This document shows positions 45,459 through 54,817 of a DNA stretch of 58,512 nucleotides, piece by piece. Location: assembly GCA_040182905.1 (NCBI GenBank), contig JARQWU010000007.1, positions 1-58,512 of the forward strand, read 5' to 3'. This stretch comes from Barthelona sp. PAP020 (lineage: Eukaryota > Metamonada: BaSk clade). The translations under genes were made by a program, and so were the position numbers. Below the pieces are notes generated by a model. The model was given only the letters and a program-made list of their open reading frames with translations. It searched no databases and was not told the origin of the DNA. Numbering within the stretch: position 1 is the first letter of the stretch; every line of letters starts with the position of its first letter.

Positions 45459-46819
45459 ATGCTTAAATTCTGGTTATTAATAGCACTTTTTGCTGTTATA
45501 TTTGCAAAAACAGAGTTCAATGTTATGATGCCTTTGGAAACTGTTAATCTTCAAGGAGATTTGACTTTTTCTCAAGATACCATTGAAAGTTGGTTTTCGA
45601 AACTGAAAAATGCTGGTGTTGATGGAGTTATGTTAGGTATTAAAATTATTTGTCGGAAAGCTAACAATTAGATGTTTGGTGGGGATTAGTTGAACGCAAA
45701 CCAAAAATTTATGATTTTAAAGCTTATAAAACAATTGCATATTTATGTTCTCGCCATGGTTTGAAACTTCAGTTGGTTGCTTCTTTCCATACTTGTGGTG
45801 GTAACATTGGAGATGCCATTTCTATTGGTTTACCTGATTGGGTTGAAGCTATTGGAAGAGAAAATCCCGATATTTATTACAAAGATCAATGGGGAAATTC
45901 CGATCCTGAATATCTCACATTGGGAATTGATGATATGCGTCTTCTTAATGGTAGAACACCTGTTGAAGTTTATTCTGATTTTGTCAAAGAGTTATTAAGA
46001 CAGATGAAACCATTTTTAAAAACCACCGTAAATGAAATTCAAGTTGGTTTAGGACCTTGTGGTGAACTTAGATATCCTTCATATCAATTATCTCGTTGGA
46101 ATTTCCCTGGTGTTGGTGCTTTCCAATGCTGGGATAAGTATATGTTGGCCGATTTCCGTAATGCTGCAGCAGCCAGAAATCCTGATTGGACCAGTCCTCC
46201 TACTGATGCTGGTGGATATAACTCAAAGGCTGATGATACTTTGTTCTTCAAGGATGGATACAAGACTGCTTATGGTAGATTCTTCATGGCATGGTATTCC
46301 ACTGCGTTGTCCACACATGGATTCAAGATTTTGTCATCTGTCACTAAAGTGAATACATATGATGGAGTTAATATTGCATTTAAGATTGCTGGAATTCATT
46401 GGTACTACAATCATCATTCTCATGCAGCTGAATTGACAGCAGGTTACTACAATACTGATGGACAAGATTGGTACAAATTTACTTTGAACTATTTCGGTGT
46501 ATTGCCTGTGACACTTGATTTCACCTGTTTGGAAATGACTGATGAAGAACAAGCTCAAGGTTGCACTATTAATGGTGTCAATGTGTGTGGTCCTGTTGAG
46601 TTGGTCAAGCAATTAAGAGATACAGCTCAAGCCCAAGGTGTTCCTTTTGCTGGAGAAAACGCAATTCAAAGATTTGATTCTCAAGCCTTTGCTCAAACTT
46701 TGGCTCAAGCTAAACCTTATTGTTCTGCCGTCACTTGGTTAAGATTAGGTAATGATATGTTTAATTCAGGTAATTATAATACAATGAAAGAATATGTTCA
46801 AAAGTTTCATGCTTTATAA
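45459..46819 (+). CDS. Secreted beta-amylase (GH14), one intron
   Basis: Exons 45459-45636 and 45672-46819 join to 441 residues. A signal peptide (about 1-16, L-L-I-A-L-F-A-V-I-F-A) precedes the GH14 fold: V-M-M-P-L (22-26), D-V-W-W-G-L-V-E-R (60-68, spanning the splice), C-G-G-N-x-G-D (about 101-107), the acid catalyst in G-P-C-G-E-L-R-Y-P-S-Y (Glu191), and the base in L-D-F-T-C-L-E-M (Glu347). It releases maltose from the non-reducing ends of starch or glycogen (established), here outside the cell or in the secretory route. Trichomonads carry several such enzymes (family knowledge). Without the intron the frame breaks at 45669, exactly at a conserved motif. Confidence 0.95.
45637..45671 (+). 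other. 35-nt spliceosomal intron in beta-amylase gene
   Basis: The intron starts GTATTAAAAT and ends AAGCTAACAATTAG. It is phase 1, like the CHMP2 intron, and splicing restores D-V-W-W-G. It shares the first six bases and the CTAAY...TTAG ending with the CHMP2 intron. Confidence 0.93.
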
Positions 46820-47079
46820 AAGAAGAATGATTTAGTTTCATTCGAACAATTTTTGTAAATGAGATTCTATTTTTATTTTATTTTTTACAATTATTGTGCA
46901 GTGTAAGTTTTTTGGTCATTTTTTTGATTGGTCTAAAAAAAGGATTTTTCTCCAAAACAATTTAGTTTGTAAGAGTGCAATATTTTTACAAAAATATCTC
47001 ATGATAAAAGATAAATATGAAAAAGAAGTACCCATAGAAAGAGTGATGATTTAAAGTCCAAGAATTTTTTTCCCAAAAT

Positions 47080-49506
47080 ATGGGATCATTTTGTTCAAAA
47101 CCAGGTAGAACAGACCCGAATATTATATTAAATGCAGAAGGAACTTTAGAAAATGATGAATCTGAAGGCGAAAAAAGAATTACACTTGATACCAGTGAAA
47201 ATGTTGTTACTGATTCTAACCATTCTTCAGTTGTTGATTTAAATTTACACAAAAGTGATAGATTTAGTTTTTCAGACATTAATCAAATGCAAAATTTTCA
47301 TTCAAATTCAAATTCTTCTTTGAACAATGATTTTGAAAAGAAAGAAGCTGTAGTCAATGAAGAGATTAATCCCATTAATTTAAGTGAAGAATTTCAAGTT
47401 ATTGGAAATATTGGTTCTGGTTCTTTTGGTAGAGTTGATTTAGTGCGTAATGGTGGTGAATTAATTGCTTTAAAGACCATTACTTTACGATCTGGGAATG
47501 ATTTTTTCAAACAATCTGCTGAAAGAGAAATAGCCGTCATGAAAAAAATTAATCATCCCAATTTAGTAAAGTTATATCAAGTTGTCTTCAGTAAAGCACA
47601 AAATAGTTTTCAATCTGATCAATATTTCCTGTTTATGGAGTTTGTTTCCGGTGGAAATCTGTTGAAATATATCACAAATTCAGACAAGCAATTAGATTTC
47701 AAACCTCTGGCAACTGTTCATTGCAAGGATATATTTTTACAAACTCTCAAAGCTTTACACAGTTTACATGGTAATAATATCAGTCATCGTGATATTAAGC
47801 CTGAAAATATTCTTATTGAAACAAAGAAGTCAATGGATGTCTTCAGTGATATTATGAGTGACAAAGATATGGCTAATTCTACTGAAATGTTGGGCAATAA
47901 TATTGCCAGTGATGACACGATTGAGACAGTTAAGATTGGAGATTTTGGTAGTGCATATTGGAAAGGACGTTCTGGTGATACTTTTACAGGTACCCAATTC
48001 TATTTACCGCCAGAACGTATGGGTTATGGAACTGATGAAGAGTATGATTATAGCAAGACACAGGATGGTTTGAATCGTTGGGATATTTATTCTTTTGGTT
48101 TAGTAGTCTATATTATATACTTTGGAAAGCATCCTAGACAAGTGGAAGATGCAAATGGTAACAAATATTTGAGTCGGGAGTATGAAACTATTGAATTCCC
48201 GAAGACTTGTGATGAAGATCTGAAGAACTTACTGGAGGGTATGCTTAGCTGCAATCCTCGTGAACGTCCTACCACTACTGAAATCTTTGAGCATCCTTAT
48301 TTCACAAAGAATAATCTTCATTTGATTGGAAGATTGGTTGAACCTGTTAACTTATCACATCAAGAAGCAAAGAATGCTGTAGATCGAGCATCAAAACCTC
48401 CATTATTCCTTGCTTTGATGGTAAACAAAACCAAGAATTTTCTTGCTGGTCAAAATCCAAGAGAAAGTCAAAAAGATAAGAAGAAAAGGCTACATCAGAA
48501 CATTTTCACCAATTTCATCATGAAGATCACTTTGGAGGGTGGTGAAGCCTCGAGTGAATCTGAATTTGAGGAGATAAATAGTGATTCTAATGCTGAAGAA
48601 ATTGAAGAGATTTCTGATTCTGATGATGAAAGAGGCAACGTTGATTCTATCGAAGTTAAAAGTGTGGGTGAAAATCCACCTTGCAAAAAGGGAAAACAGA
48701 ATCTTGATGTAATAATTAATGACGAAACCCCCACTGTTAACTCTTCGGATATTGAAGATGAAAGGAGGGACAGTGTCAATGAGTTTTCAATGGATGGAAA
48801 TGTAAACAGGAACAGCAACAGGATGTCCGTTCCAATATTAGATTACAGTAGTGCAATAAGCATTTCTGATAATGAATCAAGAGCTGATAGAGGGCTAGAG
48901 GATATAGCTGTACCCGGTTTAGTTATAAATCATGTTAGGAATATATCTTTAGCTGATTTAGATGTGGAACATTCTGATGAAGAAGAAGATCTTGATTTCT
49001 TGGTACAAAATGACCATATGTTGACTCCTACGAAATTTATAAAATTAAATAGTGCTAGAGGAAGTAAGAGTGCAAATGGACAGAGAACTAGCAAGAATGA
49101 CATTTTTGATAAGATTAGCAATGATAACTCGAACTCAGTATTTTATGAAAAGGTCACTTTGTCTGAGAAGAAATTCAAAAAGATCTTTGATCCCAAGAAA
49201 AAACTGAAAAAATTGCTGAACTCAATCGCTTTTTCTGCATCTGTTGCAACAAAAGTATTACATCAAGATGTTGTTGGGAAAATGAAGAGTCGTATGATGG
49301 ATGAAGATGATAGTGATGATGATTTGGAGAATGATATCTTCTTTGAGGTCAGCGGTAGAGTTGTCAATTCGTTTAACGTTGACAGATTACAATTACCTTC
49401 TTTGACAACTCTTTCATGGGAAGAAATCAATGATTTGAACAAAGTTGATGATGATGATGCATTTTCTGTTAAAATTGAAGAGTTGCTGTTCAGTTTTGAT
49501 GAATGA
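47080..49506 (+). CDS. Acylated CaMKK-like Ser/Thr kinase, 808 residues
   Basis: The N-terminus M-G-S-F-C-S is a myristoylation/palmitoylation signal, so the kinase is probably membrane-bound. After ~100 disordered residues the kinase has G-S-G-S-F-G-R-V (112-119), Lys132, a helix-C Glu near 150, H-R-D-I-K-P-E-N (236-243), D-F-G (288-290) and G-T-Q-F-Y-L-P-P-E-R, with H-P-x-L-V-K-L-Y and the CaMKK/LKB1-like W-D-I-Y-S-F-G-L. About 30 extra residues separate the catalytic loop from DFG. The C-terminal ~390 residues are acidic and disordered, with a short final folded segment. The substrate is unknown; AMPK-type kinases are usual CaMKK targets (family knowledge). Confidence 0.85.
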   Translation: MGSFCSKPGRTDPNIILNAEGTLENDESEGEKRITLDTSENVVTDSNHSSVVDLNLHKSDRFSFSDINQMQNFHSNSNSSLNNDFEKKEAVVNEEINPINLSEEFQVIGNIGSGSFGRVDLVRNGGELIALKTITLRSGNDFFKQSAEREIAVMKKINHPNLVKLYQVVFSKAQNSFQSDQYFLFMEFVSGGNLLKYITNSDKQLDFKPLATVHCKDIFLQTLKALHSLHGNNISHRDIKPENILIETKKSMDVFSDIMSDKDMANSTEMLGNNIASDDTIETVKIGDFGSAYWKGRSGDTFTGTQFYLPPERMGYGTDEEYDYSKTQDGLNRWDIYSFGLVVYIIYFGKHPRQVEDANGNKYLSREYETIEFPKTCDEDLKNLLEGMLSCNPRERPTTTEIFEHPYFTKNNLHLIGRLVEPVNLSHQEAKNAVDRASKPPLFLALMVNKTKNFLAGQNPRESQKDKKKRLHQNIFTNFIMKITLEGGEASSESEFEEINSDSNAEEIEEISDSDDERGNVDSIEVKSVGENPPCKKGKQNLDVIINDETPTVNSSDIEDERRDSVNEFSMDGNVNRNSNRMSVPILDYSSAISISDNESRADRGLEDIAVPGLVINHVRNISLADLDVEHSDEEEDLDFLVQNDHMLTPTKFIKLNSARGSKSANGQRTSKNDIFDKISNDNSNSVFYEKVTLSEKKFKKIFDPKKKLKKLLNSIAFSASVATKVLHQDVVGKMKSRMMDEDDSDDDLENDIFFEVSGRVVNSFNVDRLQLPSLTTLSWEEINDLNKVDDDDAFSVKIEELLFSFDE

Positions 49507-50067
49507 GTTCAAGTTAACAAATTTTCAAACTTTTAGACTTTCAGATTCGTATAATTTTTCCATTTGATTGCTATCTAATCAATTCTCAAATCAAAGCAAT
49601 CTGTTTTTTTTTTTTTTGACGACACAAATTTTTATACCCTCAATCTATCAATCATATATATCATTTCTTTAGCTTGAAGAATACCACATTTTGTAAAATA
49701 TTTCTTTTATTGTTACAATAATCTTTTGCTTTCACTGCATTAAACTGGGTAGTTTACAGTTTTGGTTGAAAGATTCCTTGTGACAATGGTATTTTTCTTT
49801 TTTATTCATTCTTCTTTCTCTTTCCATGTTTTTTCTTTTTTTCTTTTTCAAAACGACCCAACAAAACATAGACAAAAAATAAAACCATAAAACAAGATTT
49901 ACACAACTTAAAGCTTCACATCCCTGAAGCCACAGGTGGCTACATTGAATCTATTCTCATCACTTCAATGTTCAATTAATAGAAAATGAAAAGAGATCGA
50001 AATGTAGTTCCAAAGCAATGCTACATGTTCAACATCCTCATACGTATGTTGTATCACTATATTTACT
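49507..50067. other. Intergenic, no gene recognised
   Basis: A T-rich stretch lies between the 3' ends of the kinase gene and the WD40 pseudogene. Poly-T runs occur at 49604-49618 and pyrimidine tracts around 49797-49850. No tRNA-like boxes or repeats were noticed. Confidence 0.5.
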
Positions 50068-51028
50068 TTATAGGGAACATTTCACCAGCCACTCATCAAT
50101 ACTATCATCACTTTGTTCATTCATGAATGACCGCATATTACGTCCTTTGTTTTTATTTAGGTCAACCAAATCCCAACATGTGGCAATAATCGTTAAAACT
50201 TCTCTTCATTCATGAAAATAACTCCAGTTACTAGTTGTCTGATCAGAGTATTCATATTCATATCAATGAGATTCGAAAAAATACAACCACTGTTCTTGGA
50301 TAATTCGATGAGTTGGGATTCAGAGTAAGCCTCCCATTCAAACACAAACGAATGTACTCTAATTGTGTTGTTCGTGCAGTTTCTGTATGACAACTGTATC
50401 TTATCAGGGAAAAACGCAAATGAAAAATCTACTTTTGGATTTCTTCAAAGCTATTCACATTGTATGAAGTAATATAACCATCACCAAACATGATAAGAAG
50501 AATATTAGGGGTTAAAAAATGAAGGGAACATACTTTACCACCCATATCAAAAATGTGAAAAAAGTGATTCATCTTCCATGTTAAAGAGTTTGACTGTATT
50601 TGATGCATCGCCAACAGCAATTATTCTGTTGCTTAGGTGGAATTTAATGCTTTGATTTTCATTTCATGATAGTATTTGTGAAAAACAGATAAATCTTCTG
50701 GGTCAACTATCTTGGCAGTTGATTTCCAACCCGAACTCCCTGTCAAAAGATATTTACCATCCAATGAAAGTTTGAGTCTCCTAATGACAGTCAAATGAAG
50801 TCGGTGTTCCAAGACCATATCACCATTGCTTAGACTCCACTTTTTCAGGTTTCCATTGAAATCACCAGTAAAGAGATAATTAGAACATGATGAAAAACAA
50901 ACTGAATAAACATCTACATTGTTTGTAAATAAACCTTCAATTTCGAAAAAACTTTTTTCATCAATTTTTCGAGAAAGCAAACGATCAATAGTTTTCTTCT
51001 TTAATTCCTTACTTGATTTAACGGACAT
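50068..51028 (-). pseudogene. WD40-repeat pseudogene (copy A)
   Basis: The ATG at 51028 opens 131 good codons with two WD40 repeats (F-T-G-D-F-N-G-N-L-K-K-W-S and L-T-G-S-S-G). Reading then jumps frame near 50640 (N-R-I-I-A-V-G-D-A-S-N-T-V-K-L-F follows), again near 50565 at an A6 run (D-M-G-G-K-V-C-S-L-H-F-L), near 50430 (D-F-S-F-A-F-F-P-D-K) and near 50195 (C-W-D-L-V-D-L-N-K-N-K-G), ending at a TAA at 50068-50070. At least four frame changes make a functional product unlikely. A single sequencing slip could explain only the homopolymer site. The intact gene would be a WD40 protein of roughly 320 residues. Confidence 0.78.
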
Positions 51029-51296
51029 ATCAACTTTTTAAAAGAAAATTGAAACATGCGAAAAATACTCAATCAAAGAATTTTCAAAGTCAAAAAGGAT
51101 CTCAATTTTCCTTTTTCTTTTTTTCAATTCACTTTCTTCTGAGTCAATTAATGGTGCTAAACTGAACCATTTGGGGTTGATACAAACAAAAAAAAAAAAA
51201 ATGAAAATTTTACAAAATTTGAAGTATATTTGGTTGTAAATTGTTTCGTTTCAGCAAAATTTGCCACACTAACTTATTAAAATCTGTTGAATTTTC

Positions 51297-54200
51297 TCAA
51301 TTCTCTTTATCCAATTCACTATCAATCAATTTTGATTGATTTTGGGCTTCATTCAAAGCCAAACGTATATCTTGAATTGTTTTTTGATTAAAATGTGTTG
51401 CGATACTCAACAGATACTCGTTACAGATATCAAAACCATGAAAATGCTGTAAAACAAGCCCAACATTAATCAACACCTGATTTATTTGCAAATTGTAGTT
51501 GAGATCTTTCAGAATTGTTGAACTGTTTGTACAAAGAATGATGAAATTCTCAATTTGCTCAAACATTTCAGCATCATCCAAAAATTGTTTATTTTCTATG
51601 CAGAACAACAATATTGTTTTGTTGAAATCAAATAAAGAGGGAATAACTGTTTTTTGTACGGAAAATTCAAACATTAAAAGTTTTTCAAAAAATTGCAAAC
51701 AAAAACGATTAACAAGTTTCAAATTTTTTGGAATTTCCTTCAAATTTTCAGAATTTCCAATTCTTGGTAATAATTTCATTGTGGCCTTGATAATGTTATC
51801 AATAAAGGATTTGACATCTGAATTAGCATCTAAAAAGTGTAAAAAGAAATCTTCACAAATTAGTGGAATCAAAAAAGCTTCATTTGCTAATAACAAGGAT
51901 AAAAGTCCATTATAAACAAATTCAGTATCAATAGAAACACGAAATTGTTGATTTTGAATAAAAAGTAATTGATTCAACATATTTTCGAAGAACACAATAA
52001 GTAAATTTCCAAATAGTTCAATGTTCTCTGAATTATTCAAACCAAAGAGAACAACAACATCACAGAGATTGTTATATATTTGCAAAGAATGATTTTGATT
52101 CGTCTTCAGTAGTTCTATAGCGCCTAACAAAAAATTTTGGAAGCATTCGGTTGAAGAAATATGTGGATTCAAAATATAAGTTTGGAGATCATCCAGATTC
52201 GAATATTCAATCATTGTAGGAGGGGCAGGTGAAGAAAAGCGTTTTATAAAGCGATTAAAAATCGAGTTTGAATTTGAGTTTCTTTGTTGAAGGTTTTTAT
52301 CACGCTCTTCAACATCTAAGAAGATAATCTGCTTATTAACCAATTCCAACAGCAAAATGATGATATTCAACCAAGATTCATTCACCAAATTTGAATTTAC
52401 AATCTTGGAAAAGTATATACAAAATTGAGGAAACACTTTTTCCTTTTTCTTTAACGAATCAACGGAAGAGTCAAGCATATTTAATGTTGATTGTTCAGGT
52501 AAAACAGATGAAAGAGATAATTCCTTCAAAGTGTGCTCACATAATAAAACAACAATGCGATCTGTGAAATACTGCAATTTTTTCTGAATATTTTGAATAT
52601 TTTGAATGTTTTGAATGTTTTGATTGTTTTGTGGAGTTTGATTATTTGCAAAGTCCAACAAAAAGTTTAATGCCGTAAATCCACCCGTAGCAACTGAACT
52701 TTCAGAAGTAACAATAACATCAATTATTCCATTCAACAAAACATACCTTGCCTCTTCTATTTTACTGGGGATTAATAATACAGGTGAGAAAATTGCTTCG
52801 AAAAAATGAGCGAATGGCGTTTCACTTGGTTTTGTGTTTCCAACTGATGGTATTTTGCCACTGCAAATCAGATCATAGAATCCACCCAAATAAGCATCAA
52901 TTTCTTCTTTGCTTAATGTTTTTTCCACACCTGTTAATTCAGTGACATCGCAATATATATCTTTAGGCATTGGTTGTATCTTGGACTTTATAGAACCATG
53001 TAATGTAGGATGTAAAAACATGAAAGAACCCAGCAATGCAAAGACATCTTCGGAATTTTTCAAGAAATGATTGTCTGCATATTGTGGTGATTCAATCAAT
53101 ATTGAACTATACTCCATCAAAACGTTTTCCATTGCAACAGCATCTACAGGAAAAATGAATTGGGAGATTAGAAAGAGGAAATCTTTCCACAAATTTCCTG
53201 AAAATTCAAACTTTTGGAAATATTTTGAGCGATTTTTGATAAAATGTTCTTCTTTATTCTTGGTTAATATCTTACCTATTAGATTTTTGTCGAATGGAAA
53301 ATAAAAAAGCATGAACGCGCTAGCATTTTCCTCAGAAATACCTAGAAAATTGAATAAACGATCAAACAAACGTGTATGATTGAAAAGCTCATTAAAATAA
53401 AAATCTGTACTATTTTTCAAATTGATTTGTTGAATTAACGAAAAAACTCTTGTTTTAATATCAATAACATATTCATTAGCCTCAAATATTTGCCCTTTTC
53501 TTAAAATTTCAAGAACTTTCTCAAAAAGTTCAACATTTTTTACAATTATTGGCAAAATATGGTGTAAAATGCCTTTTACATTCAAAGAACACTCTGTCTT
53601 CAGAACAAATTCTAAGAATAATGTGTCGTTAACTTCTACAAGATAATTAAAAATTTCAATCAAATTCTTTTGATCCAAATCATTTTTATAGTAATCAAAA
53701 AGTATAGCAAAAAAAGTTTCAACCATTCTAGCATTTGATTTAATTGTCAGACAGTCAATCATCCCAATAAATAATCTGAAGGAAACAGAATCAACAGTTG
53801 TAAATGGAAGCACATTTGCTAAAACCATTATAAGATTTGCAATCATTATATCGGAAACATCATCCAATAGTCCATCACTTAATTGATCTAATAAACAACT
53901 AACAGACTCAATAAGTAGCAACTGATAAAACACTTCAATATTTCCATTGTTCAATATTTGATTCACAAAAGTTTGAAAATATTTATAAATCTCATTAAAA
54001 TCTTTGAAACTATGTGTCAAAATCAAAATGATTTGAAATAAATCTATCAAAGCAGGGGTTTTAAAAGCACAACAATGCTTACAGAAAGGTATTAAACAAT
54101 CAAGCAATGAACTTTCATCTATATCAGGACTCTTAATTGAAATGATTTTTTTCGTTAATTCAACAACATTATTTATGTGGTAAGTTAAAGCAGATGACTC

Positions 54201-54479
54201 AAAAATTACATCTACTTCTTCAAAAGTTATATTTGAAAAAGATTTAAAGATATTAATCAATTTATCAATATCATTTTCCTTTAAATATGTACGTTTCAAT
54301 GAAAATATTGATTGAATAGTAATATTCATCGGATATTTTGAATTGCTTATTATATCTAAGAGATAATTAAAAGGTTGATTACTATCAATGGAAATTTCAT
54401 GACAATTTTCTTCCCGTTGTTCAATATTAGTTTCCTTGGAATATTTTTTTATGAATTCTACATCTCTTGACAAACTCAT
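51297..54479 (-). CDS. Degenerate Sec7-domain protein (BIG/GBF-like)
   Basis: The 1060-residue all-helical protein has a region at ~395-540 with the Sec7 pattern: D-F-L-F-L-I-S-Q-F-I-F-P-V-D-A-V-A-M-E-N-V, then D-V-F-A-L-L-G-S-F-M-F-L-H-P-T-L-H-G, then L-S-K-E-E-I-D-A-Y-L-G-G-F-Y-D-L-I. Sec7 domains activate ARF GTPases through a 'glutamic finger' in F-R-L-P-G-E-A; here the position is Asp446. The M-L-N-T-D-L-H-N motif is F-L-H-P-T-L-H-G. The flanking ~390 and ~500 residues are HEAT-like, as in the DCB-HUS and HDS regions of large ARF-GEFs. A weak or inactive GEF is inferred. A short N-I-Q repeat lies near residue 625. Confidence 0.72.
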   Translation of the reverse strand: MSLSRDVEFIKKYSKETNIEQREENCHEISIDSNQPFNYLLDIISNSKYPMNITIQSIFSLKRTYLKENDIDKLINIFKSFSNITFEEVDVIFESSALTYHINNVVELTKKIISIKSPDIDESSLLDCLIPFCKHCCAFKTPALIDLFQIILILTHSFKDFNEIYKYFQTFVNQILNNGNIEVFYQLLLIESVSCLLDQLSDGLLDDVSDIMIANLIMVLANVLPFTTVDSVSFRLFIGMIDCLTIKSNARMVETFFAILFDYYKNDLDQKNLIEIFNYLVEVNDTLFLEFVLKTECSLNVKGILHHILPIIVKNVELFEKVLEILRKGQIFEANEYVIDIKTRVFSLIQQINLKNSTDFYFNELFNHTRLFDRLFNFLGISEENASAFMLFYFPFDKNLIGKILTKNKEEHFIKNRSKYFQKFEFSGNLWKDFLFLISQFIFPVDAVAMENVLMEYSSILIESPQYADNHFLKNSEDVFALLGSFMFLHPTLHGSIKSKIQPMPKDIYCDVTELTGVEKTLSKEEIDAYLGGFYDLICSGKIPSVGNTKPSETPFAHFFEAIFSPVLLIPSKIEEARYVLLNGIIDVIVTSESSVATGGFTALNFLLDFANNQTPQNNQNIQNIQNIQNIQKKLQYFTDRIVVLLCEHTLKELSLSSVLPEQSTLNMLDSSVDSLKKKEKVFPQFCIYFSKIVNSNLVNESWLNIIILLLELVNKQIIFLDVEERDKNLQQRNSNSNSIFNRFIKRFSSPAPPTMIEYSNLDDLQTYILNPHISSTECFQNFLLGAIELLKTNQNHSLQIYNNLCDVVVLFGLNNSENIELFGNLLIVFFENMLNQLLFIQNQQFRVSIDTEFVYNGLLSLLLANEAFLIPLICEDFFLHFLDANSDVKSFIDNIIKATMKLLPRIGNSENLKEIPKNLKLVNRFCLQFFEKLLMFEFSVQKTVIPSLFDFNKTILLFCIENKQFLDDAEMFEQIENFIILCTNSSTILKDLNYNLQINQVLINVGLVLQHFHGFDICNEYLLSIATHFNQKTIQDIRLALNEAQNQSKLIDSELDKEN
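52584..52630. repeat. 9-bp tandem repeat encoding Asn-Ile-Gln
   Basis: Five imperfect copies of a TTTTGAATR unit lie inside the Sec7-like gene and encode an N-I-Q-N-I-Q run on the minus strand. A shorter version of the same unit occurs in the ankyrin gene near 2990-3010. Confidence 0.85.
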
Positions 54480-54817
54480 TTTCTATTCCTCATTTGATTA
54501 AAAAAAAAAAAAAAATTTGGTTCTTTTGTCATATGAAAATGGATTCAATTTTATTTTCTTTGAAAAAAATCATTTCTCTGATATTCTTATATTATGATTA
54601 TCATAAAAAATTATCATGAAAAGAAAGAAGAAATGTTTTGTCAAAACATTGTTATATTTGCTCTTTGAAATTGCTTAATCTTCTTGTATTTCTTTGAATG
54701 TAAATTCAATATTAATTTTTATTACAATTTTTGATAACAATAATGAAAAAATGAAAGAAATTGAATTTCAACCTTTTCATTTTTTTTAACAATTTTTTCA
54801 AAGTAATAATTAGAATT
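54480..54817. other. Divergent intergenic region
   Basis: It holds the promoters of the Sec7-like gene (minus) and the CFAP69-like gene (plus). An A14 run follows the minus-strand start and a T9 run (54780-54787) precedes the plus-strand start. Several TTATCAT/ATGATAA half-sites form an imperfect inverted repeat near 54594-54618. Confidence 0.45.

Noticed and set aside
50018-50215. Plus-strand 65-codon frame
   Set aside because: It is antisense to the WD40 pseudogene remnant, has no protein-like pattern and starts without a credible context.
51029-54479. One BEACH-WD40 gene formed by the Sec7-like protein plus the WD40 pseudogene
   Set aside because: No BEACH or PH-BEACH motif is present, the region 51029-51296 has many stops, and the WD40 part has its own ATG and paralogue.
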